Origin: JBOGGX01 sp050744245
Lineage (GTDB): Bacteria; Actinomycetota; Acidimicrobiia; Acidimicrobiales; JBOGGX01
DNA length: 24,652 nt
Assembly: GCA_050744245.1 (NCBI GenBank)
Contig: JBOGGX010000187.1
Location: 1-24,652, forward strand
Direction: 5' to 3'
In this document: piece by piece, positions 7,264 through 16,154 of the stretch
How the letters are laid out: the number at the start of each line of letters is the position of its first letter
How positions within the stretch are numbered: the first letter of the stretch is position 1
Made by a program: the position numbers and the translations under genes
The notes under the pieces: model-generated
What the model saw: only the letters and a program-made list of their open reading frames with translations
The model's database searches: none
What the model was told of the DNA's origin: nothing

Positions 7264-9936
7264 TCAGTCGCGCCCGTAGAACAGCCGCTCGACCACGGCC
7301 CGGGCCCGCCGGGTCCGGCGGCGGTAGTCGTCGCGCAGCTCGCGGGGCGTCAGGTCGAGCGAACGGGCCAGCCGGGCCAACCGCTCGCTCTGCTGGGGCA
7401 GCGAGTCGCTCGGCGCGTCGGTCAGCAGGAACAGGCGGTTGCGGGCCCGTTCGCAGAACCGGTAGGCGGCGGCGAGGGACGCGTGGTCGCGCCGCTCGAG
7501 CACCCCGGCTGCGGCCAGCCGGTCGAGTGCGGCCATGGTGCCCGGCGACTCGATGCCGTGCTGGAGCTGCAGCAGCTGGGCGGTGAACTCGACGTCGGAC
7601 AACGAGCCACGCCCCAGCTTCAGGTGGAACTGGGGATCCTCGTTCGGTGGGATGCGCTCGCGTTCGACCCTGGCCTTGATGCGCCTGATCTCGCGCCGGT
7701 CGTCGTCGGACAGGCCGTCGCGCCACACGAGCGGCCTGAGCTCGGCGATGAGCCGCCGGCCCAGTTCGAGGTCGCCCGCGACGGGCCGGGCCCTGGTCAT
7801 GGCCAGCCGCTCCCACGGCTGGGCCCACCGTTCGAAGTAGACGCGGTACGCCTCGACGCTCCTGGCCAGCGGGCCCTGCTTGCCTTCGGGCCGCAGCCCG
7901 GCGTCCATGTCGTAGATCTTCGGGGTGCCGCCGCCGACGAAGCGCATCACGTCGGTGGCCAACGCCTCGGCCGTCTCGAAGTCGGACGGCGTCGAGCCGT
8001 CGTAGACGAAGATCACGTCCAGATCGCTGGCGTACGACAGCTCGGCCCCGCCGAAGCGGCCCATGGCGACGACGGCGAACGGCAGCGCCGGCCGCAGCGC
8101 CGACCCGGCCGCTTGGAGCACGGCCTCGGCCAGGGCGCTCAGCGCCGCGCCCACCTCCGGCACCCCGGCCAGTCTGAGCACGTCGTGGGTGGCGATGCGG
8201 AGGAGCTCTCGATCGGCCAGCCGCCGAAGTGCGGCCCGCCGCTCGTCGCGGCCGTCCCGCCAGTCCGACGCGGCGTGGGCCGCCTCGACGAGGTCCTTCC
8301 GGCTGCGGAGCGCCAGCTCCGCCGGTCGAGCGAGCAGCGGGACCAGGTCGGGGTTGTGGGCGAACAGCCGCCCGAGCTGCCTGCCCGTGCCGAGCAGCAG
8401 GCTGAGGCGCCTGGCCACCTCGGGCGACTCCCGAAAGGCGGTGGCCAGGGCGGTCGAGCGTTGGGATCCCGAGGCCAGATGGCGCAGCCCGAGCAGCCCC
8501 ATGTCGGGGTCGGGCGACTCGGACAGCCAGTCGAGCAGCAGCGGGAGCAGCTGCTGCATGAGCCGCGACGACCGGGTGAGCCCGCGGGTGAGCTCGGTGA
8601 CGGCCTGCCGGGTGCGCCCGACGTCGGTGAACCCGAAGGCGGCCAGACGCGTGGCCGCCGCCTCCGGGGTCAGCAGGTTGGGACCGGCGGCGGAGAACGC
8701 CTCGAGCAGGGGACGGAACCAGATCCGCTCGTGGATGCCCCGAACCGTCGCCTGGTGCCGACCGAGATCGGCCTCGAGCTGGTCGACGACCGAGGCCAGC
8801 GGCGTGCTCCGATAGCCGAGGATGCGGCCGAGGTGGTCGCGTGCCTCCTCGCCGACCGGCACCGCGTGGATCTGCTGCTCCTCGACCAACTGGAGGCGGT
8901 GCTCGACCGTCCGCAGGAAACGGTAGGCGTCGGACAGCTGGTCGGCGTCGGACCGCCCGACGTAGCCGGCGTCGGCCAGCTCGCCGAGCGCGACGAGCGT
9001 GGTGGGCGACCGCAGGGCCGGGTCGAGCGGGCCGTGCACCAGCTGCAGGAGCTGGACCGCGAACTCGACGTCGCGGATGCCGCCGCGGCCGCGCTTCACC
9101 TCGCGTTGCGCAAGGCCCTTCCTGGCGATCTCATGCTCGGCCCTGACCTTCATCGCCCGGATGGCGCGCAGGTCGTCGGCGGAGAACCGGCGGGCCCAGA
9201 GGTGCTCGCCCGCGGCGCGTGCGAACGCGTCCCCGAGCTCGCGGTCGCTGGCCACCGCCCTCGCCTTCAGCAGGGCCTGGAACTCCCATGGCTGCGCCCA
9301 CCGCTCCCAGTAGGCCTCGAACGAGGCGATCGAGCGGACCAGGGCACCGTCCCGGCCCTCCGGCCGCAGGTTGAGGTCGACCCTGAAGCAACGGCGGGCG
9401 ATGTCGGTCACCGCCCGGGCCATCCGATCGTCGGCCCCGCCGACGAAGACCACGTCGACGTCGCTGGCGTAGTTGAGCTCGCCTCCGCCCAGCTTGCCCA
9501 TCCCGATGACGGCCAGATCGGCCGCTCCGGTCAGGCGGCAGGCGACGTCGAACACGTCAGAGGCGATGGCGGCCAGGGCCGCGCCGGTGGCCTCGAGGTC
9601 GTCGAGGCCCAGGTGGTCCCGCGTCGCGACGCGGGCGAACTCCAGTCGCTGCCACCGCACCAGTCCGGCCGCGTCGACGTCGTCGTCGAGGGTCGGGCGT
9701 TCGTCGAGCCCGGCCAGCACGTCGATCGCGGCCGCGTCGGTCTCGAGCAGCCGGGCGAGCGAGCGGCTGGCCGCGGTGACGGCGACCACGGCGGCGAGCA
9801 GGTCGTGGTCGCACGCCAGACGCTCGCGCAGGTCCCGGTGGGTGTCGGTCATCCGCTCGATGGCGAGCCGGACCGGGGCGGGCGCGGCCGATCGCTCGAT
9901 CACCTCGTCGACGAGGGTGGCCTGGGGCTGCGCCAT
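7264..9936 (-). CDS. glnE: Bifunctional glutamine synthetase adenylyltransferase/deadenylase GlnE
   Basis: The 890-residue protein has two nucleotidyltransferase halves. The first carries GMGKLGGGELNYASDVDVVF at residues 145-164, followed by LNLRPEGRDGALVRS and YWERWAQPWEFQALLKAR. The second carries AMGRFGGAELSYASDLDVIF near residue 637, followed by AGLRPEGKQGPLARS and YFERWAQPWERLAMTRARP. Each half has a downstream all-helical segment (RGRGGIRDVEFAVQLLQL; LGRGSLSDVEFTAQLLQL). By family knowledge the N-terminal half removes and the C-terminal half adds AMP on glutamine synthetase in response to nitrogen status. Both GG-x(11-12)-DxD active sites look intact. The ATG at 9936 was chosen. A weak GAGACT hexamer lies 7 nt before it on the minus strand, so the mRNA may be leaderless. 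It is divergent from nadE across 52 bp. Confidence 0.95.
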   Translation of the reverse strand: MAQPQATLVDEVIERSAAPAPVRLAIERMTDTHRDLRERLACDHDLLAAVVAVTAASRSLARLLETDAAAIDVLAGLDERPTLDDDVDAAGLVRWQRLEFARVATRDHLGLDDLEATGAALAAIASDVFDVACRLTGAADLAVIGMGKLGGGELNYASDVDVVFVGGADDRMARAVTDIARRCFRVDLNLRPEGRDGALVRSIASFEAYWERWAQPWEFQALLKARAVASDRELGDAFARAAGEHLWARRFSADDLRAIRAMKVRAEHEIARKGLAQREVKRGRGGIRDVEFAVQLLQLVHGPLDPALRSPTTLVALGELADAGYVGRSDADQLSDAYRFLRTVEHRLQLVEEQQIHAVPVGEEARDHLGRILGYRSTPLASVVDQLEADLGRHQATVRGIHERIWFRPLLEAFSAAGPNLLTPEAAATRLAAFGFTDVGRTRQAVTELTRGLTRSSRLMQQLLPLLLDWLSESPDPDMGLLGLRHLASGSQRSTALATAFRESPEVARRLSLLLGTGRQLGRLFAHNPDLVPLLARPAELALRSRKDLVEAAHAASDWRDGRDERRAALRRLADRELLRIATHDVLRLAGVPEVGAALSALAEAVLQAAGSALRPALPFAVVAMGRFGGAELSYASDLDVIFVYDGSTPSDFETAEALATDVMRFVGGGTPKIYDMDAGLRPEGKQGPLARSVEAYRVYFERWAQPWERLAMTRARPVAGDLELGRRLIAELRPLVWRDGLSDDDRREIRRIKARVERERIPPNEDPQFHLKLGRGSLSDVEFTAQLLQLQHGIESPGTMAALDRLAAAGVLERRDHASLAAAYRFCERARNRLFLLTDAPSDSLPQQSERLARLARSLDLTPRELRDDYRRRTRRARAVVERLFYGRD

Positions 9937-9974
9937 CGGGTGCAGTCTCGCGGTTCGGGACCAGCTCCCGTCGT

Positions 9975-9980
9975 TAGGCT
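9975..9980 (+). promoter_or_regulatory. Candidate -10 element of nadE (leaderless)
   Basis: TAGGCT fits the TANNNT actinobacterial -10 consensus. It ends 8 nt before the nadE ATG, so transcription would begin at or within two bases of the start codon. There is no Shine-Dalgarno sequence in the 8-nt gap. A TTCGGG at 9954-9959 is a weak -35 candidate with a short 15-nt spacer. Confidence 0.45.
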
Positions 9981-9988
9981 GACCAGCG

Positions 9989-11707
9989 ATGCATCAGCTG
10001 CGGGTCGCCCTGGGCCAGGTCGGCGCGGTGGTCGGCGACCTCGACGGCAATGCCGCCCGGATCCTCGACGGTCTCGACCGGGCCGAACGGGTGGGCGCCG
10101 ATCTTGCGGTGTTCCCCGAGCTCGTCGTGTGCGGCTACCCGCCCGAGGACCTCCTGCTGAAGCCGGCCTTTGTCCGGGCCTGCCGGGAGGCGGTCGACAA
10201 GGTGGCCGCCCGCACCGGGTCGTGCGTCGCCATCGTCGGCTTCCCCGATGCCGGGCACGACCTCTACAACGCGGCGGCGGTGTGCGCCGAGGGCCGCGTC
10301 GTCGGGATCTACCGCAAGCGCCTGCTGCCGAACTACGCGGTGTTCGACGAGCAGCGCTACTTCACCCCCGGCACCCATCCCCTGGCGCTGTTCCGCATCG
10401 GCGGCGTCCGGATCGGAGTGACCATCTGCGAGGACGCGTGGAGCCCGGGCGGCCCGGTGGGCCGGCTCGGGGCGGGTGGGGCCGAGCTCGTCGTCAACCT
10501 CAGCGCCTCGCCCTACTACGCCGGGCGGCTGCCGGAGCGGGAGCGAATGCTGGCCACCCGGGCCGAGGATGCGTCGTGCGGTCTGGTCTACGTGAACCTG
10601 GTGGGCGGCCAGGACGAGCTGCTGTTCGACGGGGCCTCGCTCGTCTTCGACGCCGACGGTGAGCTCGTCGCCCGCCTGCCCCAGTTCGCCGAGTCGGTCG
10701 AGGTCGTCGATCTCAGCATCCGCCCAGCGTTCCGCAAGCGCCTGCTCGACCCGAGGGGTCGGGTGGCCACCGAAGAGCTCGCGGTCATCGAGGTGTCCGG
10801 ACCGACGGCCGACCGCGACCCGTTGGACGTCCTCGCTCCAGTCGTCGTCGACCCGTTGCCGCGGCTGGACGAGATCTACACCGCGCTCGTCGTCGGGACC
10901 CGCGACTATGTCCACAGGAACGGGTTCACCGACGTGGTCGTCGGTCTGTCGGGTGGCATCGACTCCTCGCTCGTGGCCACCATCGCCGCCGATGCCCTCG
11001 GCGCCGAGCACGTCCACGGTGTGCTCATGCCGTCGCGGTTCTCGTCGGACCACTCCGTCAGCGACGCCGAGCGGCTCGGCCGGAACCTCGGCATCGACCA
11101 GGTGGTGATCCCGATCGAACCGGCGCACCGGGCGTTCCTCGAGATGCTGACCCCCGTCTTCGGCGATCGCGCCCCGGACACCACCGAGGAGAACGTCCAG
11201 TCGCGTAGCCGCGGCGTGGTGCTGATGGCCCTCTCCAACAAGCTGGGTTGGCTCGTGCTCACCACCGGGAACAAGAGCGAGACCGCGGTCGGCTACTCGA
11301 CCCTCTACGGCGACACCGCGGGCGGCTTCGCCGTCATCAAGGACGTGCCCAAGACCCTCGTGTACGAGCTTGCCCGCAACCGCAATGCCCGAGCGGGCAC
11401 CCATCTCATCCCCGACGCGGTGTTGAGCAAGGAGCCGTCGGCCGAGCTCCGCACCGACCAGCGCGACGCCGACAGTCTTCCGCCGTACGAGGTGCTCGAC
11501 GCGATCCTCGAGGCGTACATCGAGGACGACCTGACCGCAGGCGAGCTCATCGCCGCCGGCTTCGACGAGGGGCTGGTGCGGCGGGTCACCCGTCTAGTGG
11601 ATGGGGCCGAGTACAAGCGACGCCAGAGCCCGCCGGGGCCCCGGGTCACCCCCAAGGCGTTCGGCAAGGACCGTCGGCTCCCGATCACCAACCGCTATCG
11701 AGGGTGA
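9989..11707 (+). CDS. nadE: Glutamine-dependent NAD+ synthetase
   Basis: The 572-residue two-domain enzyme has an N-terminal carbon-nitrogen hydrolase (glutaminase) with triad residues E44 (AVFPELVVCGYPPED), K110 (YRKRLLPNYAVFDE) and C147 (VTICEDAW). The C-terminal synthetase has the PP-loop SGGIDSS at 321-327, then LSNKLGWLVLTTGNKSE, YSTLYGDTAGGFAVIKDVPK and the closing KRRQSPPGPRVTPKAFGKDR motif. It converts deamido-NAD to NAD using ATP and glutamine-derived ammonia, the last step of NAD biosynthesis. Length and motifs are those of a complete single-chain enzyme of the roughly 550-residue bacterial class, shorter than the about 680-residue mycobacterial type. The ATG at 9989 begins the first hydrolase strand directly, with no room for a leader if the nearby -10 is used. 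Confidence 0.96.
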   Translation: MHQLRVALGQVGAVVGDLDGNAARILDGLDRAERVGADLAVFPELVVCGYPPEDLLLKPAFVRACREAVDKVAARTGSCVAIVGFPDAGHDLYNAAAVCAEGRVVGIYRKRLLPNYAVFDEQRYFTPGTHPLALFRIGGVRIGVTICEDAWSPGGPVGRLGAGGAELVVNLSASPYYAGRLPERERMLATRAEDASCGLVYVNLVGGQDELLFDGASLVFDADGELVARLPQFAESVEVVDLSIRPAFRKRLLDPRGRVATEELAVIEVSGPTADRDPLDVLAPVVVDPLPRLDEIYTALVVGTRDYVHRNGFTDVVVGLSGGIDSSLVATIAADALGAEHVHGVLMPSRFSSDHSVSDAERLGRNLGIDQVVIPIEPAHRAFLEMLTPVFGDRAPDTTEENVQSRSRGVVLMALSNKLGWLVLTTGNKSETAVGYSTLYGDTAGGFAVIKDVPKTLVYELARNRNARAGTHLIPDAVLSKEPSAELRTDQRDADSLPPYEVLDAILEAYIEDDLTAGELIAAGFDEGLVRRVTRLVDGAEYKRRQSPPGPRVTPKAFGKDRRLPITNRYRG

Positions 11708-11746
11708 GCGAGCCCGCAGGGCGAGCGAACCGTCAGCACAGCCTGT

Positions 11747-11767
11747 CTTCGCCGCGGAGCGGCGAAG
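11747..11767 (+). terminator. Perfect hairpin downstream of nadE
   Basis: CTTCGCCGC, a GGA loop and GCGGCGAAG form a 9-bp perfect stem, 40 nt after the nadE stop. No T-tract follows, as is common for actinobacterial terminators. It separates nadE from the EamA gene. Confidence 0.5.
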
Positions 11768-11831
11768 AGCTCATTGGCGCTCCAGATGTCGGCGCCGCCG
11801 AGAGTTGGCGTCATACGAGAACGGTGCGCCG

Positions 11832-12733
11832 ATGAGCGAGCCCATCGGGCGAGACGAGCGTTGGCGGGCCGATCTCTCCCTGGTCGGCACCGCCTTCCTG
11901 TTCGGCGTGACCTTTGTGGTCGTCCAGGAGGGCGTCGAGGACGGGGAGCCGTTCCCGTTTATCGCCGTTCGGTTCCTCATCGGCCTGGTGGTGCTCGCGC
12001 CCCTGGCGTGGAGGCGCCAGCGCACGCCGGGTGTGTGGAGGGACGGCATCGCCGCCGGTGTCGCCCTCGCCGCCGGCTACGCGTTCCAGACCACCGGCCT
12101 CCAGTACACGACCCCTTCGGTCTCGGCGTTCGTCACCTATCTGGCCGTCGTCTTCGTCCCGGTCCTGTCCACGATCGTGTTCCGCCGACCCCCCACCCGT
12201 TGACCGTGGCCGGAGTCGTGATCGCCGTCGTCGGGCTGGCCCTGCTCACCGGCGGGGCCGGAGGGGGCGGGTTCGGCCGGGGCGAATGGCTCACCGTGGC
12301 CTGCGCGGTCTGCTTCGCCGTGCACATCTTGATCCTGTCGAGGGTGGCGGCCCGCCACGATGTCGGGCTGTTGACGGCAACGCAGATCGCCACAGTCATG
12401 ATCGGCTGCGGTGTCATCGGCGTGTTCGCCGGGGGCTACGGGATGGGTCGGACGGCGTGGGTGGCCGCACTCGTCACCGGTATCGGCGCCACCGCGTTGG
12501 CGTTCCTCCTGCCGACCAGCGCCCAGAAGGTCCTCGGTCCCACGAGGGTCGTGCTCATCCTCCTGCTCGAGCCGGTGTTCGCCGCCCTGCTGGCCGCCGC
12601 GCTGGGTGAGCGGCTCGGCCTCCGGGCCGCCCTCGGCGCCGTGCTCATCCTTTTCGCGGTCGTGGTCGTGGAGGTGCCGCCGCAGATCCGTGGCCGCGAT
12701 CGGCCGGCCGCGGTGGCCGAGGCGCCATCGTGA
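11832..12733 (+). pseudogene. EamA/DMT-family transporter, single frameshift in a C-run
   Basis: The ATG at 11832 starts MSEPIGRDERWRADLSLVG, followed by FLFGVTFVVVQEGVEDGEPF, FIAVRFLIGLVVLAPLAWRR, AAGVALAAGYAFQTTGLQYT and SAFVTYLAVVFVPVLSTIVF. The frame then runs into a TGA at about 12201. The protein continues in the next frame from HPLTVAGVVIAVVGLALLTG through FAVHILILSRVAARHDVGLL to LLLEPVFAALLAAALGERLG, and ends at 12733. Two five-span EamA halves are visible, as in drug/metabolite exporters. Restoring one C in the six-C run at about 12189-12194 would give one 300-residue protein of normal length. The break is therefore probably a sequencing error, or else a very recent or phase-variable inactivation. 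The substrate is unknown. Its stop overlaps the next gene as GTGA, suggesting it belongs to the sigK operon. Confidence 0.82.
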
Positions 12734-13380
12734 CCCCCGACGCACCGTCGATCCCCCCGAGCCCCCCCGCCCCCCTGACCCTCGAGGCGTCGGGTCGGCG
12801 GTTCGGCCACTACGTGTGGGCCGAGCGTCGCCTTTTCGAGATCCTCGGCGCCTGGTCCGGCGACACGAGCGATCCGGCCGCCCGGCCCGTGTTGGCGGCC
12901 AACGCCGCCCACCACGCGTGGCGGGCCGAGGTGCTCGCCACCCGGCTGCCCACGGCCAGCGGGCTCGACGTCAGTGGCTGGATCGGGCCACCCAGTGCCG
13001 ACCTGGTGACCTGCTTCTCGGCCGTAGAGGAGCCGGGCCCGACGGCGACGGCGGCCCGGCTGGTCGGGGTGTATCGGGTGATCGTCCCCCACCTCGCGGA
13101 GGCGTTTCTCTACCATCTCGACCGCGTGGTTGAGATCTCCGACCGCCCGAGTATCCGCTGGCTGCGGCTCGTCCTGAGAGACGAGCTGGCCGACTGGCGG
13201 GCGGGCGTTGGCCTGCTCGACGGCGAGGACGAGGGTGCGGTCGACGCCCACCGACGGCGCCTGGCCCAGCTGCTGGCCGAGGCGGGCGGTGTGAGCGGTG
13301 ACCGGAAACCAGTCCAGACCACGCCGGGTGACGAACAGTGGGCGACAACCTCCCTTACGACCGACCGGAAACCCGAGTGA
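12730..13380 (+). CDS. Hypothetical ferritin-like-fold protein
   Basis: The 216-residue protein is mostly helical. FGHYVWAERRLFEILGAWSG is followed by LAANAAHHAWRAEVLATRLP, ARLVGVYRVIVPHLAEAFLY and IRWLRLVLRDELADWRAG. The spacing of E/H residues (AERRLFE, HHAWRAE, RDELADW) resembles ferritin-like proteins annotated in Acidimicrobiia. I cannot confirm a complete diiron ligand set, and the function is unknown. The N-terminus is proline-rich. The GTG start at 12730 overlaps the upstream transporter stop, and its own stop overlaps the sigK start as GTGA. It is thus the second gene of a transporter - ferritin-like - sigK - rskA operon. An alternative sigK start at 13338 would put the two genes in a 43-bp overlap. 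Confidence 0.6.
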   Translation: MTPDAPSIPPSPPAPLTLEASGRRFGHYVWAERRLFEILGAWSGDTSDPAARPVLAANAAHHAWRAEVLATRLPTASGLDVSGWIGPPSADLVTCFSAVEEPGPTATAARLVGVYRVIVPHLAEAFLYHLDRVVEISDRPSIRWLRLVLRDELADWRAGVGLLDGEDEGAVDAHRRRLAQLLAEAGGVSGDRKPVQTTPGDEQWATTSLTTDRKPE

Positions 13381-13982
13381 CCCCACCGAACGCCGATCAA
13401 CGGCCCGAACCAGGGCCAGACCGGACGGGCGGCGACCCGCCCGACGCCGACGCGCTGCTCGGTCGCGTCGCCCGGGGCGACGAGGGGGCGTTCTCGTCGC
13501 TGTACGACCTGGTGGCCAACCGTGTGTACGGGCTCATCCTGCGGGTCGTCCGCGACCCGGCCCAGGCCGAGGAGGTGGCCCAGGAGGCCATGGTCGACGT
13601 GTGGCGCCGCGCCTCCTCCTTTGACTCGACGCGAGGGTCGGCGATCACCTGGGTGCTCACCCTGGCCCACCGGCGCGCGGTCGACCGGGTGCGATCGGCC
13701 CAGTCGGCCGGTGAGCGCGAGCGCAAGGTCGCGGCGCGCGACGCCACCGCCGGCTTCGACGAGGTCACCGAGCAGGTCGCAGTGCGGCTCGAACAGCAAC
13801 AGGTGCGGCGCTGCCTCGGTTCGCTCACCGATCTCCAGAAGGAAGCGGTCACCCTCGCCTACTACGGCGGCTACACCTACCGGCAGGTCGCCGATCTGCT
13901 GTCGGTGCCGCTGCCGACGGTGAAGACCCGGATGCGCGACGGGCTGGTCCGGTTGCGCGACTGCCTGGGGGTGGGCCGGTGA
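13377..13982 (+). CDS. sigK: ECF RNA polymerase sigma factor SigK
   Basis: This extracytoplasmic-function sigma factor is about 201 residues long from the GTG at 13377; a GTG at 13338 would add 13. Region 2 is clear: LYDLVANRVYGLILRVVRDP, QAEEVAQEAMVDVWRRASSF and RGSAITWVLTLAHRRAVDRV, which recognise and melt the -10. Region 4 has LTDLQKEAVTLAYYGGYTYR and VADLLSVPLPTVKTRMRDG, the helix-turn-helix for the -35. The YYGGYTYRQVA and VKTRMRDGL wording is that of the SigK group. It is followed at once by its RskA-type anti-sigma factor, which is expected to hold it at the membrane until released. The 13377 start was preferred because it makes the same GTGA overlap as its neighbours. Confidence 0.9.
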   Translation: MTPPNADQRPEPGPDRTGGDPPDADALLGRVARGDEGAFSSLYDLVANRVYGLILRVVRDPAQAEEVAQEAMVDVWRRASSFDSTRGSAITWVLTLAHRRAVDRVRSAQSAGERERKVAARDATAGFDEVTEQVAVRLEQQQVRRCLGSLTDLQKEAVTLAYYGGYTYRQVADLLSVPLPTVKTRMRDGLVRLRDCLGVGR

Positions 13983-14740
13983 ACGGCAACGGCAACGCGA
14001 CCGTAAACGGTGAGGTGCACACCCTGCTCGGCGCGTACGTCCTCGACTCCGTCGACGACCTCGAGCGGGTCGCGTTCGAGCGCCATCTCGCCGGCTGCGA
14101 GCCGTGCCGCGACGAGGTCATCGAGCTGCAGGCCACGGCGGCCCGGCTGGCCGAGTCCACGGCCGCCACGCCGCCGCCGGAGCTGCGGGGCCGCGTGCTC
14201 GAGGCGGCCAGGGAGACGCGGCAGCTGCCGCCGGGCGAACTGCCGAAGGCCGAGCGACGCGAGACCCCGGCCACCCGCACCTGGCGCCGGCGGGCACTGA
14301 TCGCCGTGGCCGCCGCGGTGGTGGCGATCGCCGCCGCCGGGACCACGGTCACGCTGATGGGTCGCCAGCTTGACGAGGAACGCGAGACCGCGGCCAACGT
14401 CGCCGCCGTGCTCGCCGCACCCGACGCCGACGTCAACTCCGAGGCGATCACCGGTGGCGGGCGAGCCTCGGTGGTCTCGTCGGCGGGCCGGGGCGAGGCC
14501 GTCGTCGTGCTCGACGGGCTGCCCGAGCTCGAGAACGACCAGACCTACCAGCTGTGGTACATCGACGACCCGGACACTCCGGTCATCCGCTCGGCCGGCA
14601 CCATCGGCGCCGAGGTCGACACCAGCCCCAGGTTGCTCACCGAGGTCGAGGACGCCCTACTGGTGGCCCTCTCGGTCGAGCCCAGTGGCGGGTCGGAGCA
14701 GCCGACCACGACGCCGCTCACGTTCGTGCCGCTGACCTGA
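13979..14740 (+). CDS. rskA: Anti-sigma-K factor RskA family protein
   Basis: The 253-residue single-pass membrane protein has an N-terminal cytoplasmic anti-sigma domain with the zinc-binding HxxxCxxC motif (HLAGCEPC). Before it is the typical GAYVLDSVDDLERVAFERHL. One transmembrane helix lies around residues 103-125 (LIAVAAAVVAIAAAGTTVTL). The C-terminal extracellular RskA domain has VVVLDGLPELENDQTYQLWY and IRSAGTIGAEVDTSPRLLTE. In characterised homologues this protein binds SigK and is cleaved by regulated intramembrane proteolysis to free it. The inducing signal here is unknown. The GTG start overlaps the sigK stop as GTGA. Confidence 0.9.
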   Translation: MNGNGNATVNGEVHTLLGAYVLDSVDDLERVAFERHLAGCEPCRDEVIELQATAARLAESTAATPPPELRGRVLEAARETRQLPPGELPKAERRETPATRTWRRRALIAVAAAVVAIAAAGTTVTLMGRQLDEERETAANVAAVLAAPDADVNSEAITGGGRASVVSSAGRGEAVVVLDGLPELENDQTYQLWYIDDPDTPVIRSAGTIGAEVDTSPRLLTEVEDALLVALSVEPSGGSEQPTTTPLTFVPLT

Positions 14741-14786
14741 TCAGCCGACGTCGGGACGCTCGAAGAATTCTGGGCGACCGAGCCAT

Positions 14787-14801
14787 CCGCGGCGCCCGCG
14801 G
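14787..14801 (+). terminator. Hairpin after rskA, possible terminator
   Basis: CCGCGG, a CGC loop and CCGCGG form a 6-bp GC-only stem 46 nt after the rskA stop. There is no T-tract, so the terminator role is only plausible. Confidence 0.3.
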
Positions 14802-14886
14802 GTCCGAATGTGCGGCAGGTACCTGTTCGAGCCGGCGCAAGCTCCTCGCTTCCCCTCAGCGGAACTGCCGGTCCGGCGGGACCTGT

Positions 14887-14936
14887 TCGTACCCGGTGAG
14901 CCGACCGAATGGGCGTTGGTCCCTCACCGGGTACGA
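14887..14936. repeat. 14-bp perfect inverted repeat
   Basis: TCGTACCCGGTGAG (14887-14900) and CTCACCGGGTACGA (14923-14936) are exact reverse complements with a 22-nt spacer. An inner GACC/GGTC pairing can extend the fold. It lies about 200 nt upstream of the group-2 sigma gene and could be a transcript hairpin or a protein-binding site. Confidence 0.85.
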
Positions 14937-15005
14937 GCACTTTTCGTGTCCGACATGCCGGTTCGGCATCCTGGGACGGCTACGGAGAAAACCTTCGGGC
15001 GCGCG

Positions 15006-15033
15006 TTGGAGGTCTTGACCGGGCCGTTATCGT
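15006..15033 (+). promoter_or_regulatory. Candidate promoter of the group-2 sigma gene
   Basis: TTGGAG (15006-15011), a 16-nt spacer and TATCGT (15028-15033) match a sigma-70 type promoter with a TANNNT -10. It would give a leader of about 100 nt before the TTG at 15139. Confidence 0.35.
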
Positions 15034-15138
15034 AAGGCCGCAGGTCGCGGACCTCTCCGGTCGCGATGGTGTGTTTGTGTTCTGGAGCGGGTCACACGAC
15101 CCATCGCTTGCGAAGCCGACAAGGCACAGGAGTTGGTC

Positions 15139-16074
<936 letters not shown>

Positions 16075-16154
16075 CCCCACCAAAAATCGCCTCTGTGTCG
16101 CTTTGGGCTCGGGGTGCCTAACTCACCACAGAACCGCTCTGGCAGACTCTCGGT

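Larger units (their letters stand above)
14741..15138 (+). other. 398-bp non-coding region with several hairpins
   Basis: No convincing gene is seen between rskA and the next sigma gene. The region holds a CCGCGG-CGC-CCGCGG hairpin (14787-14801), a 14-bp perfect inverted repeat (14887-14936), an ATGCCG-GTT-CGGCAT hairpin (14955-14969) and a repeated ACCTGTTCG 60 bp apart (14821 and 14881). A promoter candidate sits near 15006-15033. Confidence 0.6.

Noticed and set aside
9102..9140. Possible frameshift or fusion inside glnE, because its length (890) is below some relatives.
   Set aside because: Both halves are in one frame with all motifs; short N-termini are normal variation.
7483..10662. 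Very long open frame on the plus strand, antisense to glnE.
   Set aside because: It is a high-GC shadow: Arg/Gly/Pro/Ala-rich composition, no recognisable domain, and glnE opposite it is fully motif-supported.
12195..12205. TGA in the EamA transporter as a possible selenocysteine codon, given selC in the window.
   Set aside because: The frame after the TGA meets another TGA within six codons and homology continues in a different frame, so this is a frameshift, not recoding.
14808..15035. A frame beginning MCGRYLFEPAQ, reminiscent of the SRAP/YedK start MCGR.
   Set aside because: Only the first five residues match; the rest (75 residues) has no SRAP motifs and the region is better explained as structured non-coding DNA.
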